Assembly (NCBI RefSeq): GCF_002868735.1
Contig: NZ_CP025613.1
Location: forward strand, 620,001-684,000
Origin: Niveispirillum cyanobacteriorum
GTDB taxonomy: Bacteria > Pseudomonadota > Alphaproteobacteria > Azospirillales > Azospirillaceae
Direction of reading: 5' to 3'
Length of the DNA stretch: 64,000 nucleotides
Within the stretch, counting starts at the first letter, position 1, and every line of letters begins with the position of its first letter. Below, piece after piece: positions 1 to 7,812 of this stretch. Position numbers and translations under genes: made by a program. Below the pieces are notes generated by a model, which saw only the letters and a list, made by a program, of their open reading frames with translations, did no database searches and was not told where the DNA came from.

Positions 1-252
1 GTGGTCGTACATGCGGTGGCCCTGCATATACATGAAGCGGCCATACCAGTCGCCCGCCTCCGGCACGCATTGCGGCCCCCAATGTGCCCACAGGCCGAGC
101 TTGGCATCGCGGAACCAGTCAGGGGTATGGTATCCGGCGGCCAAACTGTCCCAACTGGGTTGGAACAGAGATTCCCCATGGGCTTCGGCTGGCAGGGCCG
201 CCAGTCCGGCAGCCGGTATCGTCCCCAGGAGCTGGCGTCTCGTCAGCTTCAT
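1..252 (-). CDS. alpha-L-fucosidase, GH29 family (N-terminal 84 residues; runs off the left edge)
   Basis: The first 84 residues read in from the left edge. They start MKLTRRQLLG, a Tat-like twin-arginine signal, with a small-residue stretch and likely cleavage after PAEA near residue 24. The mature start contains DWFRDAKLGLWAHWGPQCVP followed by GDWYGRFMY, the hallmark beginning of the GH29 catalytic barrel (WFRDAKFGI.xHWG). GH29 enzymes release terminal alpha-L-fucose, a known decoration of plant xyloglucan. The gene is divergent from the GH3 gene, and the 227-bp gap between them carries two palindromic operator candidates, so both probably respond to the same sugar. The catalytic residues lie outside the window. 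The ATG at 252 is preceded by a GGGGGAAG Shine-Dalgarno. Confidence 0.85.
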   Translation of the reverse strand, partial: MKLTRRQLLGTIPAAGLAALPAEAHGESLFQPSWDSLAAGYHTPDWFRDAKLGLWAHWGPQCVPEAGDWYGRFMYMQGHRMYDH

Positions 253-310
253 TCCGTCGCTTCCCCCATCGGTCGCGCTGGTTTCACGCCATCACGGTGT
301 GACCAAGCTT

Positions 311-325
311 ATTTATCCGATAAAT
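311..325. promoter_or_regulatory. 15-bp palindrome, candidate GntR/FadR-type operator
   Basis: ATTTATC-C-GATAAAT is a perfect 7-1-7 inverted repeat between the divergent fucosidase and GH3 genes. Almost the same word (ATTTATAGGATAAAT) lies at 35963-35977 in front of the galactonate genes that are followed by a FadR-type GntR regulator. A shared regulator is inferred. Confidence 0.55.
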
Positions 326-352
326 CATCTATACACCCTTGCGCATACCCGT

Positions 353-366
353 TGATAGCGCTATCA
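353..366. promoter_or_regulatory. LacI-family operator candidate
   Basis: TGATAGCGCTATCA is a perfect 14-bp palindrome with the central CG step typical of LacI/GalR-family operators. It lies 127 bp from the GH3 ATG and 101 bp from the fucosidase ATG, where it could repress both. No LacI-family gene is in the window. Confidence 0.65.
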
Positions 367-479
367 TCGAATTAATAAAACAAACATCCGAAATCGTGAC
401 GGATGTGAATTCGGGGGAAACCGGGCACGGAAGACGGCCATCAACAAGGCCGTGCTGTCGCCCGCTGGGAAGGCTTTCG

Positions 480-3053
480 ATGAAGCTGCGCACCATCCTT
501 ATGGCCGGCATTGCCGGCGGCCTGTCGGCAAACATGTTCTTTGCCACCGGTATCATTGCCGGTTCGGTGCCGCCCGGCTCTGATGGCAAGGCCGGTATTG
601 CCGATCCTATGCGCTGGCCCATGGTGAAGGCACCGAAGCTGGCCGATGCCGCGACGGAAGCGAAGATCACCGCTCTGCTATCGCGGATGAGCGTGGAGGA
701 AAAGGTGGGTCAGATGATCCAGGCCGACCTTCCCTCGATCAAGCCGTCGGATTTGCGCGACTATCCGCTGGGCTCCGTCCTGGCCGGGGGCGACAGTGCA
801 CCGTTCAATGCGCCGGACCGGTCGGGCATCGGCCCCTGGGTCGATACTGCCCGCGCGCTGCGTGCCGTTGCCCTGGAACAACGGCCAGGACATGAACCAA
901 TTCCCCTGATCTTCGGCATCGATGCCGTCCACGGAAACAGCAATGTCGTGGGGGCCACGCTATTCCCGCACAATATCGGTCTGGGGGCCGCCAACGATCC
1001 CGACCTGATCCGGCGCATCGGTGCCGCGACGGCACTGGAAACGGCGGCATCCGGCATCGACTGGGCCTTCGCCCCCACCCTGGCCGTCCCGCAGGATGAC
1101 CGCTGGGGCCGCACCTATGAAGGTTATTCTGAAGACCCGGACCTTGTGCGCCGCTATGCCGGCGCAATGGTGGAGGGCCTGCAGGGCGCCTATTCACCGG
1201 CGGGCTCTGACAGCGCTGTCCAGAAAGGGCGGGTGGCCGCGTCGGCTAAACACTTCCTGGGGGATGGCGGCACCACCAACGGCATCGACCAGGGCGACAC
1301 TGCCGTTGGTGAGGATGATCTGATCCGTATCCACGCCGCAGGATATCCGCCCGCGCTTCAGGCTGGGGCCATGACGGTCATGGTCAGCTTCTCCTCCTGG
1401 CAGGGGGTGAAGATGCATGGCAACGGCACCTTGCTGAATGGCGTGCTGAAGGATCGCTGGGGTTTCGATGGCTTTGTGATCAGCGACTGGAACGGTCATG
1501 CCCAGGTGCCGGGCTGCAAGGAGGATGATTGCGTCGCTTCCGTGATGGCCGGGATCGACATGCTGATGGCGCCTTATGACTGGAAGGCGCTGTTCAAGAA
1601 CATGGTGGCGCAGGTCAAGGCCGGGACCATTCCCATGGCCCGCCTGGATGATGCCGTGCGCCGCATCCTGCGCGTGAAATTCCGCCTTGGACTGTTTGAT
1701 GCCGCCCGCCCGCTGGAGGGCAAGGGCGAACTGCTGGGCAGCGCGGATCATCGTGCCTTGGCACGGGAGGCAGCGGCCAAATCGTTGGTCCTGCTGAAGA
1801 ACCAAGGCAATATCCTGCCGCTGAAAGCCAACGCCAGGGTGCTTGTGGCCGGCAGCGGTGCCGATGACATTGGGCGGCAGTCGGGCGGGTGGTCTCTGTC
1901 CTGGCAGGGCACGGGGAACAGGAACAGCGACTTTCCCAATGCGCAGTCGATCTATGCGGGCTTGAAGGAGACATTGTCGGCACAGGGGGGCGAGGCCATC
2001 CTGTCCGTTGATGGCGCCGCCCGTAACAAGGTCGATGCCGCCATCGTGGTCTTCGGCGAGATGCCCTATGCAGAGGGGCAGGGCGATATACCGACCCTGG
2101 AATATCAGCCTGGCGACAAATCCGATCTGGCCCTGCTGAGAAGCCTGCGGGCGCGCGGCATTCCGGTAATTTCCGTGTTCCTGTCGGGCCGCCCGCTCTG
2201 GATCAATCCAGAGATCAATGCATCCGACGCCTTTGTCGCCGCCTGGCTTCCGGGTAGCGAGGGTGGGGCCATCGCCGATGTCCTGATCGGCGACAAGGCC
2301 GGCAAGCCGCGCCGCGACTTTAAGGGCCGTCTGTCCTTCTCCTGGCCCGCCAATGCGGCGCAGGCCGTGCTGAACAAGGGGCAGGCGGGATATGCGCCGC
2401 TGTTCCCGCTTGGCTATGGCCTTGATTATGCGGGCACATCCAAGGCCGCTGCCGTGCTGGCGCAACCCTTGTCCGAACAATCGGGCGTGTCGCCTGCTTC
2501 GGCCAATACCGACACCTGGTTCGCGCGGGGCCGCAACCCGGCGCCTTGGAAATTCACACTGCGGCAGGGGGCGGTGCAGGTGGCCGTTGGCAATGACGGT
2601 AGCACGGTGGCAGTGGGCGAGGCCTTGTCCCTGCGCCCCGTCGATGCCGGCGGGCTACAGGGGGCGGGGCGGGCGCTAACCTGGACGGGCAAGGGCGATG
2701 CGGCCCTGACCGTCACCGGCGGGCCGGTACTGGACCTGGACCGGCTGTCCCTGGGTAATGCCCTGCTGCTGGATTACCGCGTCGATCAGGCACCGGCGGG
2801 TCCCGTACGGGTCGCCATCGGGCAGGGCGCCGCCTTGGACCTGACGCCAGCCCTGGCCGCATCGCCCGTGGGGCAATGGCGGTCGGTGAAGCTGCGCCTG
2901 TCCTGTTTCAAGCAGGCGGGCGCCCAGCTGAAGGCGGTTGAGACACCTTTCACACTGGCCACGGGCGCACCCGCCGGCCTTTCCATCGCGACGGTCAGGA
3001 TCGTGTCGGATGTGTCCGATGCCATCTGTCCCGCCGCCATTGCACGTCCCTGA
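480..3053 (+). CDS. GH3 beta-glucosidase / exo-beta-glucan glucohydrolase, exported
   Basis: An 857-residue exported glycoside hydrolase of family 3. The ATG at 480 opens a signal peptide (MKLRTILMAG..., hydrophobic core to about residue 28); the upstream in-frame extension does not look like protein. Residues about 50-390 form the N-terminal barrel: FGIDAVHGN and the nucleophile segment FVISDWNGH, with the catalytic Asp at about 336. A C-terminal (alpha/beta)6 domain with the LVAGSGADDIG region follows, then an extra module of about 200 residues (720-857) as in ExoP-type exo-1,3/1,4-beta-glucanases. In this neighbourhood the likely job is removing beta-glucosyl units from the backbone of imported xylogluco-oligosaccharides in the periplasm. 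Exact linkage preference cannot be read from sequence. It is followed 84 bp later by the TonB-dependent receptor gene. Confidence 0.9.
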   Translation: MKLRTILMAGIAGGLSANMFFATGIIAGSVPPGSDGKAGIADPMRWPMVKAPKLADAATEAKITALLSRMSVEEKVGQMIQADLPSIKPSDLRDYPLGSVLAGGDSAPFNAPDRSGIGPWVDTARALRAVALEQRPGHEPIPLIFGIDAVHGNSNVVGATLFPHNIGLGAANDPDLIRRIGAATALETAASGIDWAFAPTLAVPQDDRWGRTYEGYSEDPDLVRRYAGAMVEGLQGAYSPAGSDSAVQKGRVAASAKHFLGDGGTTNGIDQGDTAVGEDDLIRIHAAGYPPALQAGAMTVMVSFSSWQGVKMHGNGTLLNGVLKDRWGFDGFVISDWNGHAQVPGCKEDDCVASVMAGIDMLMAPYDWKALFKNMVAQVKAGTIPMARLDDAVRRILRVKFRLGLFDAARPLEGKGELLGSADHRALAREAAAKSLVLLKNQGNILPLKANARVLVAGSGADDIGRQSGGWSLSWQGTGNRNSDFPNAQSIYAGLKETLSAQGGEAILSVDGAARNKVDAAIVVFGEMPYAEGQGDIPTLEYQPGDKSDLALLRSLRARGIPVISVFLSGRPLWINPEINASDAFVAAWLPGSEGGAIADVLIGDKAGKPRRDFKGRLSFSWPANAAQAVLNKGQAGYAPLFPLGYGLDYAGTSKAAAVLAQPLSEQSGVSPASANTDTWFARGRNPAPWKFTLRQGAVQVAVGNDGSTVAVGEALSLRPVDAGGLQGAGRALTWTGKGDAALTVTGGPVLDLDRLSLGNALLLDYRVDQAPAGPVRVAIGQGAALDLTPALAASPVGQWRSVKLRLSCFKQAGAQLKAVETPFTLATGAPAGLSIATVRIVSDVSDAICPAAIARP

Positions 3054-3137
3054 CCCGGCAGGCGGGGACGTTATTCAGGGGCATGGCGGTCACCATGCCA
3101 GTCACAGCCAAAGAAAACCGTAAGGGGGGATTTTGAG

Positions 3138-6116
3138 ATGAGTGGGAGCAAGGTCCGAAAGGGTATTTGCCGAGGCGCATCGCTGATCGCATTGACAGCG
3201 CTGTTTCCGGTGCAGGCGACGCTGGCCCAGACTGCCGACAATGGCGGTCAGCTTGAAGAAATCATTGTTACCGGCATCCGCGCGCAGGTGCAGTCGGCAC
3301 AGGCGATCAAGCAGAATGCCGAACAGCTGGTCGACAGCGTCACCGCCGTCGATATCGGCGCCCTGCCAGACCGGTCGGTGACCGAGGTTCTGCAGCGCAT
3401 TCCCGGTATCACCATCGGCCGCACCGCCAATGGCCGCGATGCCGACCGTCTGTCCATCGAAGGCAGCGGCGTGCAGATCCGTGGTCTGTCACTGGTCCGT
3501 GGTGAATTCAATGGCCGAGACAGTTTCGGCGCCAATAATGGCCGCGCCCTGGGGTTTGAGGATGTGCCGCCGGAACTGATGGCCGGGGTCGATGTCTATA
3601 AAAACCCGTCCGCCGACCTGATCGAGGGCGGCTTGGGCGGCGTGGTCAATCTGCGCACCCGCACGCCGTTCGACGCCAAGGGCCGCATCCTCGCCGGTTC
3701 CGTCGATTATTCCTACACCGACCTGCGCAAGGAAGCGAAGCCTTCCGGCTCCGTCCTTTATTCCGACCGTTGGGAAAGCAATAAGCTGGGCGAGTTCGGT
3801 GTACTGGTGGATCTCGCCTATTCCGAACTTTCCACCCGCGCCGACACCTTCTCTGTCAATGCCTATCGAGAGCGTGTGGGCGCCGACCCCAATGCCACCA
3901 ATAAACCCGGCAACTACATTGCCGGTGTGGCACCGGGCAAGACGGTCTATGTGCCCGATGGCTGGGGCTATCGTACCCTGGATTTCGAGCGTGAGCGTTT
4001 CGGCGTGGCCGGCGTGGTGCAGTGGCGGCCCGATGCACGCTGGGACATCACAGCGCAATATCTGCGCTCTGCCGCCGAACAGGCAGCGCTGGAACATGTG
4101 GTGGGCCTGAATACCGGATCGGCCAACGGTCCGGCGGCGGGCACCAGCTTCACCTATGATGATCGCGGCTATTTCATTAAGGGCACTATCGCCAATCAGG
4201 CCGATGGTACCGGCACGACCCAGGATATCGACCTGCTGGACGCCCGCTGGAACCGTCGTTATTCGACCACTGAAGATGCCTCGCTGAACATCAAGTTCAA
4301 CCCGAACGACCGCTGGTCGTTCAGCGGCGATGTGCAATATGTGAAGTCGAAGACCAAGGCCATCGACTTCACCCTGTTCGATGCCATGCCCGGCGGCACT
4401 GCCGTGCCGGCCTCCACGCTGGACCTGACGGGCGGGCTGCCTAAGGTCACGCTGTCCATCGCCGACAGCTACCGCAACAACCCCGCCAACTATTATTACA
4501 GCGCCGCGATGGACAACCATCAGCGCAATCAGGCGGACCAGTGGGCCGAACGCTTCGATACCGAATACACGTTTGACGATGACTGGCTGTCGTCGGCCCG
4601 GTTCGGGGTGCGCCATAACAAGCGCGAGGCTGTGACCCGCGACAGCAACTATAACTGGGGCTGGATCAGCCAGAACTGGACCGGTGCGGGCCTCGCCACC
4701 CTGGACAAGGCAGGGTCCAAGGTTCCCTATTACAGCTATGGCGATGATGACTTCATGCGCGGCGCCATTCAGCTGCCGGGCAACTTCCTGGTACCCGATG
4801 GCCGCCTGGCCAAGGATTATGTGAAGGGTGCCGCCGCCATCCGCTCGGTTCAGCTGGAACCAGATTGGGGAACGGGCTGGCGACCCTTCAATGGCGACTA
4901 CGAGGCACAGACCGGTGGTGGCGGCGGCGTGAACCGCCAGTCGGAGGAAACCTGGGCTGCCTATGGTCTTGTCCGGTTCAGCAATCAGGTGAAGCTGTTT
5001 GGTGAGGACAAGGATGTCGATGGCAATATCGGCCTGCGCTATGTCCATACCGAAACCAACGGCCAGGGCTTCTCGGTGGTACAGTCGGCCAGCTCGCTCA
5101 ATCTGGGGCCGGGTGCGGCGGCACAAGATCTGGCATTCCTGAACGGTGCGCGTTCCTCAATCGACGGTGGCCGGACCTATGACTACTTCCTGCCCAGCCT
5201 GAATGTGCGCGTGAAGCTGACTGACGAACTGCAATGGCGCTTTGCCGCCGGCAGCTCCATCGTGCGTCCCGACCTGCAGCAGCTGCAGGCGACAGCCAAT
5301 ATCTCCGCCGATGGCGGTCATCTGGTCAATGGCACCTGTCAGAGCGGGTCAGGCCCCGGCAATGTCACCAACTGTGTCTATCAGTTCAAGGGCAGTGCCG
5401 GTAACCCGGACCTGAAGCCCCTGCGTTCCAACCAGTTCGACACCTCACTGGAATGGTATTTCGCGCCGACCGGCAGCCTGACGGGCGTAGTGTTCTACAA
5501 GGACATCTACGACTTCATCACCAACACGCTGCAGACGGTGAAGTTCACCAATAACGGCGTGACCCGCGATGTCTTCGCGACCCGGCCTTACAATGCCGGC
5601 AAGGGCAGCATCAAGGGCTTCGAGCTGGCCTATTCGCAGTTCTATGATTTCCTGCCAGACCCGTTCAGCGGGTTGGGCCTGCAGGCCAACATCACGCATA
5701 TCGAGTCCAAGGGCACGCGCAACGCCGCCGTCAACCCGTTCGATGCCAACCAGCAGGCCAATGTCCAGGGTTCGACTAACCTGCCGCTGGAGGGCATGTC
5801 GAAATGGGCCTACAACATACAAGGCCTGTACGAGAAAGGCCCCCTCTCCCTGCGTCTGGCCTGGAACTGGCGTGAGCGTTACCTGCTCACCACCACGGCC
5901 GCGAATATCAATATTCCGGCCTGGGCAGATGATTACGGGCAGCTGGATGCCTCCGTCTTCTTCACCATCAACGACCATATCAAGGCCGGTGTCGAAGCCG
6001 CGAACCTGTCCAATTCCCGCACCAAGGTTCTGGTCGGGTTCCCGGGCAAGCTGACCATGCATAACTGGGTGGATGCCGACCGCCGCTACACCTTCGTGCT
6101 GCGCGCCACCTACTGA
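3138..6116 (+). CDS. TonB-dependent outer-membrane receptor (Caulobacter/Xanthomonas type)
   Basis: A 992-residue outer-membrane transporter. The signal peptide ends near residue 31 (ATLAQ). It is followed by a TonB-box-like EEIIVTGIR and the plug domain with LPDRSVTEVLQRIPGITI and GGLGGVVNLRTRTPFD, both hallmarks of the large TonB-dependent receptor subfamily of Caulobacter and Xanthomonas that imports plant glycans. The remainder alternates as expected for a 22-strand barrel and ends with an aromatic residue (RATY), the outer-membrane insertion signal. No N-terminal signalling extension for a FecI/FecR system is visible. Position among GH29, GH3, GH35 and GH31 genes argues for uptake of xyloglucan oligosaccharides; that substrate is inferred from context only. 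A strong terminator follows. Confidence 0.93.
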   Translation: MSGSKVRKGICRGASLIALTALFPVQATLAQTADNGGQLEEIIVTGIRAQVQSAQAIKQNAEQLVDSVTAVDIGALPDRSVTEVLQRIPGITIGRTANGRDADRLSIEGSGVQIRGLSLVRGEFNGRDSFGANNGRALGFEDVPPELMAGVDVYKNPSADLIEGGLGGVVNLRTRTPFDAKGRILAGSVDYSYTDLRKEAKPSGSVLYSDRWESNKLGEFGVLVDLAYSELSTRADTFSVNAYRERVGADPNATNKPGNYIAGVAPGKTVYVPDGWGYRTLDFERERFGVAGVVQWRPDARWDITAQYLRSAAEQAALEHVVGLNTGSANGPAAGTSFTYDDRGYFIKGTIANQADGTGTTQDIDLLDARWNRRYSTTEDASLNIKFNPNDRWSFSGDVQYVKSKTKAIDFTLFDAMPGGTAVPASTLDLTGGLPKVTLSIADSYRNNPANYYYSAAMDNHQRNQADQWAERFDTEYTFDDDWLSSARFGVRHNKREAVTRDSNYNWGWISQNWTGAGLATLDKAGSKVPYYSYGDDDFMRGAIQLPGNFLVPDGRLAKDYVKGAAAIRSVQLEPDWGTGWRPFNGDYEAQTGGGGGVNRQSEETWAAYGLVRFSNQVKLFGEDKDVDGNIGLRYVHTETNGQGFSVVQSASSLNLGPGAAAQDLAFLNGARSSIDGGRTYDYFLPSLNVRVKLTDELQWRFAAGSSIVRPDLQQLQATANISADGGHLVNGTCQSGSGPGNVTNCVYQFKGSAGNPDLKPLRSNQFDTSLEWYFAPTGSLTGVVFYKDIYDFITNTLQTVKFTNNGVTRDVFATRPYNAGKGSIKGFELAYSQFYDFLPDPFSGLGLQANITHIESKGTRNAAVNPFDANQQANVQGSTNLPLEGMSKWAYNIQGLYEKGPLSLRLAWNWRERYLLTTTAANINIPAWADDYGQLDASVFFTINDHIKAGVEAANLSNSRTKVLVGFPGKLTMHNWVDADRRYTFVLRATY

Positions 6117-6155
6117 TTTTCACGGTCCCCATGCCCCTCCCAGGGCTGGAAACTT

Positions 6156-6191
6156 CCGGACCGGTGGCAACACCGGTCCGGGCTTCTTTTT
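6156..6191 (+). terminator. Rho-independent terminator after the TonB-dependent receptor
   Basis: A perfect 11-bp stem CCGGACCGGTG/CACCGGTCCGG with a GCAA loop is followed by GCTTCTTTTT. It probably sets lower expression of the downstream halogenase and glycosidase genes relative to the receptor. Confidence 0.85.
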
Positions 6192-6260
6192 CTTCTGGCA
6201 ACAGACTGTGTTACCGTTATCGCAGACGCCGCAAAGGCGCAGATGGCAGGGGGAGGAGGG

Positions 6261-7778
6261 ATGATGCAGACAAAGCCTCTGGACATCACCATCGTCGGCG
6301 GTGGCACCGCCGGGTGGATGACGGCTGCCCTTCTGGCCAAGGCCACCAAGGGGCGTCTGGGCCGCATCACCCTGATTGAATCCGCCGAGATCGGCACGGT
6401 TGGCGTGGGCGAGGCCACGATCCCGCCCATCCAGTTCTTCAACCAGTTGCTGGGCATTGACGAGCGTGACTTCGTGGCGCGCACCCAGGCCAGTTTCAAG
6501 CTGGGCATCGAATTTCGCAACTGGACCCGCACCGGGCACAGCTACATCCACCCGTTCGGCAGCTATGGCGCCAATATCGATGCCGTATCCTTCCATCATT
6601 ACTGGCTGCGTGCCCGCGCGCTGGGGGACACAACCGATATTGGCGATTATTGCCCCGCCATCGTGGCGGCGCGACAGGGGCGTTTCGCACCGGAAATCCC
6701 ACAGGGGCCGGCGTCGGCCCCGCTTCTGTCCTACGCCTATCATTTCGACGCCGCTCTTTACGCCGCCTACCTGCGCGATTTTGCAACGCGCCTGGGCGTG
6801 ACGCGGATTGAAGGACGGATCACGGGCATCCGGCAGCGTGCGGAAGATGGCTATATCAGCAATCTCGACCTTGCCGATGGCGGCAGCGTCGGGGGTGACC
6901 TGTTCATTGACTGCTCCGGCTTCCGCTCTCTGCTGCTGGGTCAGACGCTGGGCGTGGGGTTCAAAGACTGGAGCCGCTGGCTGCCCTGCGACCGCGCACT
7001 GGCGGTCCCTTGCGAGGGCGGGCGGGAGATCACGCCCTATACAAGGTCCACCGCCCACACTGCCGGCTGGCAATGGCGCATCCCGTTGCAGCACCGGATC
7101 GGCAATGGCCATGTCTACTCGTCGGCCTTCATGGCGGATGAGGAGGCGGAGGCGCTGCTGCTGGGCCATCTGGATGGCCGCCCCCTGGCCGATGCCCGGC
7201 CTTTGCGCTTCACGGCGGGGCGGCGGGACAAGGCCTGGGTTCGCAATGTCCTGGGCGTCGGGCTTGCCGGCGGGTTCCTGGAACCGCTGGAAAGCACCTC
7301 GATCCACCTGATCCAGACGGCCCTGTTCCGTCTGCTGGCCCTGATGCCCACTGATGTCCGGGACCAGGCGACGCGGGACGAGTTCAATCGGTTGAGCGAG
7401 ATCGAGTATGAGCAGATCCGCGACTTCCTGATCCTGCATTACAATGCGACGGAACGGGACGACAGCGACTTCTGGAACTATTGCCGCACCATGCCGATCC
7501 CCGACAGTCTGCGGCACAAGATCGACCTGTTCCGCGCCCGTGGCCGCGTCGCCCGCTTTGATGGGCAGTTGTTCGCGGAGGCCAGCTGGCTTGCGGTGTT
7601 CCTGGGCCAGGGGGTAGACCCGGTCGGGTACGACCCGATGGCCGACATCATGCCGGCGGCGGAGTTGCAGCAGCGCCTGTTCCGTCATCGTGACTATGTG
7701 CAGCGGGCGGTCGCCACCATGCCGGCACACCGCGATTTTATCGACCGTCATTGCAAGGCGCCGGCCACCGCCGCCTGA
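6261..7778 (+). CDS. flavin-dependent halogenase (tryptophan-halogenase family)
   Basis: A 505-residue FAD-dependent halogenase-like protein. Visible hallmarks are the FAD-binding GGGTAGW near residue 13, VGVGEATIP at about 48, a Lys at about 80 (ASFKLGI) matching the catalytic lysine of PrnA/RebH, the family signature WQWRIP, and LESTSIH carrying the catalytic Glu. Tryptophan halogenases chlorinate or brominate indoles using FADH2. Homologues next to TonB-dependent receptors are common in Caulobacter, Brevundimonas and Xanthomonas (for example BrvH), and their native substrates are mostly unknown. I chose the ATG at 6261, just after GGGGGAGGAGGG; the next ATG at 6264 has even better spacing. 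A partner flavin reductase is not in the window. Its role in a glycan locus is unexplained. Confidence 0.9.
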   Translation: MMQTKPLDITIVGGGTAGWMTAALLAKATKGRLGRITLIESAEIGTVGVGEATIPPIQFFNQLLGIDERDFVARTQASFKLGIEFRNWTRTGHSYIHPFGSYGANIDAVSFHHYWLRARALGDTTDIGDYCPAIVAARQGRFAPEIPQGPASAPLLSYAYHFDAALYAAYLRDFATRLGVTRIEGRITGIRQRAEDGYISNLDLADGGSVGGDLFIDCSGFRSLLLGQTLGVGFKDWSRWLPCDRALAVPCEGGREITPYTRSTAHTAGWQWRIPLQHRIGNGHVYSSAFMADEEAEALLLGHLDGRPLADARPLRFTAGRRDKAWVRNVLGVGLAGGFLEPLESTSIHLIQTALFRLLALMPTDVRDQATRDEFNRLSEIEYEQIRDFLILHYNATERDDSDFWNYCRTMPIPDSLRHKIDLFRARGRVARFDGQLFAEASWLAVFLGQGVDPVGYDPMADIMPAAELQQRLFRHRDYVQRAVATMPAHRDFIDRHCKAPATAA

Positions 7779-7812
7779 GCCTTATCCGCACCCGCCCCCG
7801 AACGGAGCCGTG

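Noticed and set aside
339-479. N-terminal extension of the GH3 frame back to an ATG at 339
   Set aside because: It would put 47 unrelated residues before a clear signal peptide and would start inside the intergenic control region, before the LacI-type palindrome.
1208-1221. TGACAGCGCTGTCC, close to the LacI-type operator form
   Set aside because: It lies inside the GH3 coding sequence, has a mismatch in the dyad, and GC-rich codons for Ser-Ala-Val easily create it.
3193-3206. TGACAGCGCTGTTT, half-matching a LacI operator
   Set aside because: It is inside the signal-peptide codons of the TonB-dependent receptor and is only partly symmetrical.
3489-5126. Very long open frame antisense to the TonB-dependent receptor (545 codons), and similar ones antisense to GH3, halogenase, GH35, S9 peptidase, carboxylesterase, helicase and the RND genes
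   Set aside because: These follow the GC-rich third-position pattern of the sense genes, lack ribosome sites and family motifs, and encode low-complexity sequence; they are shadows.
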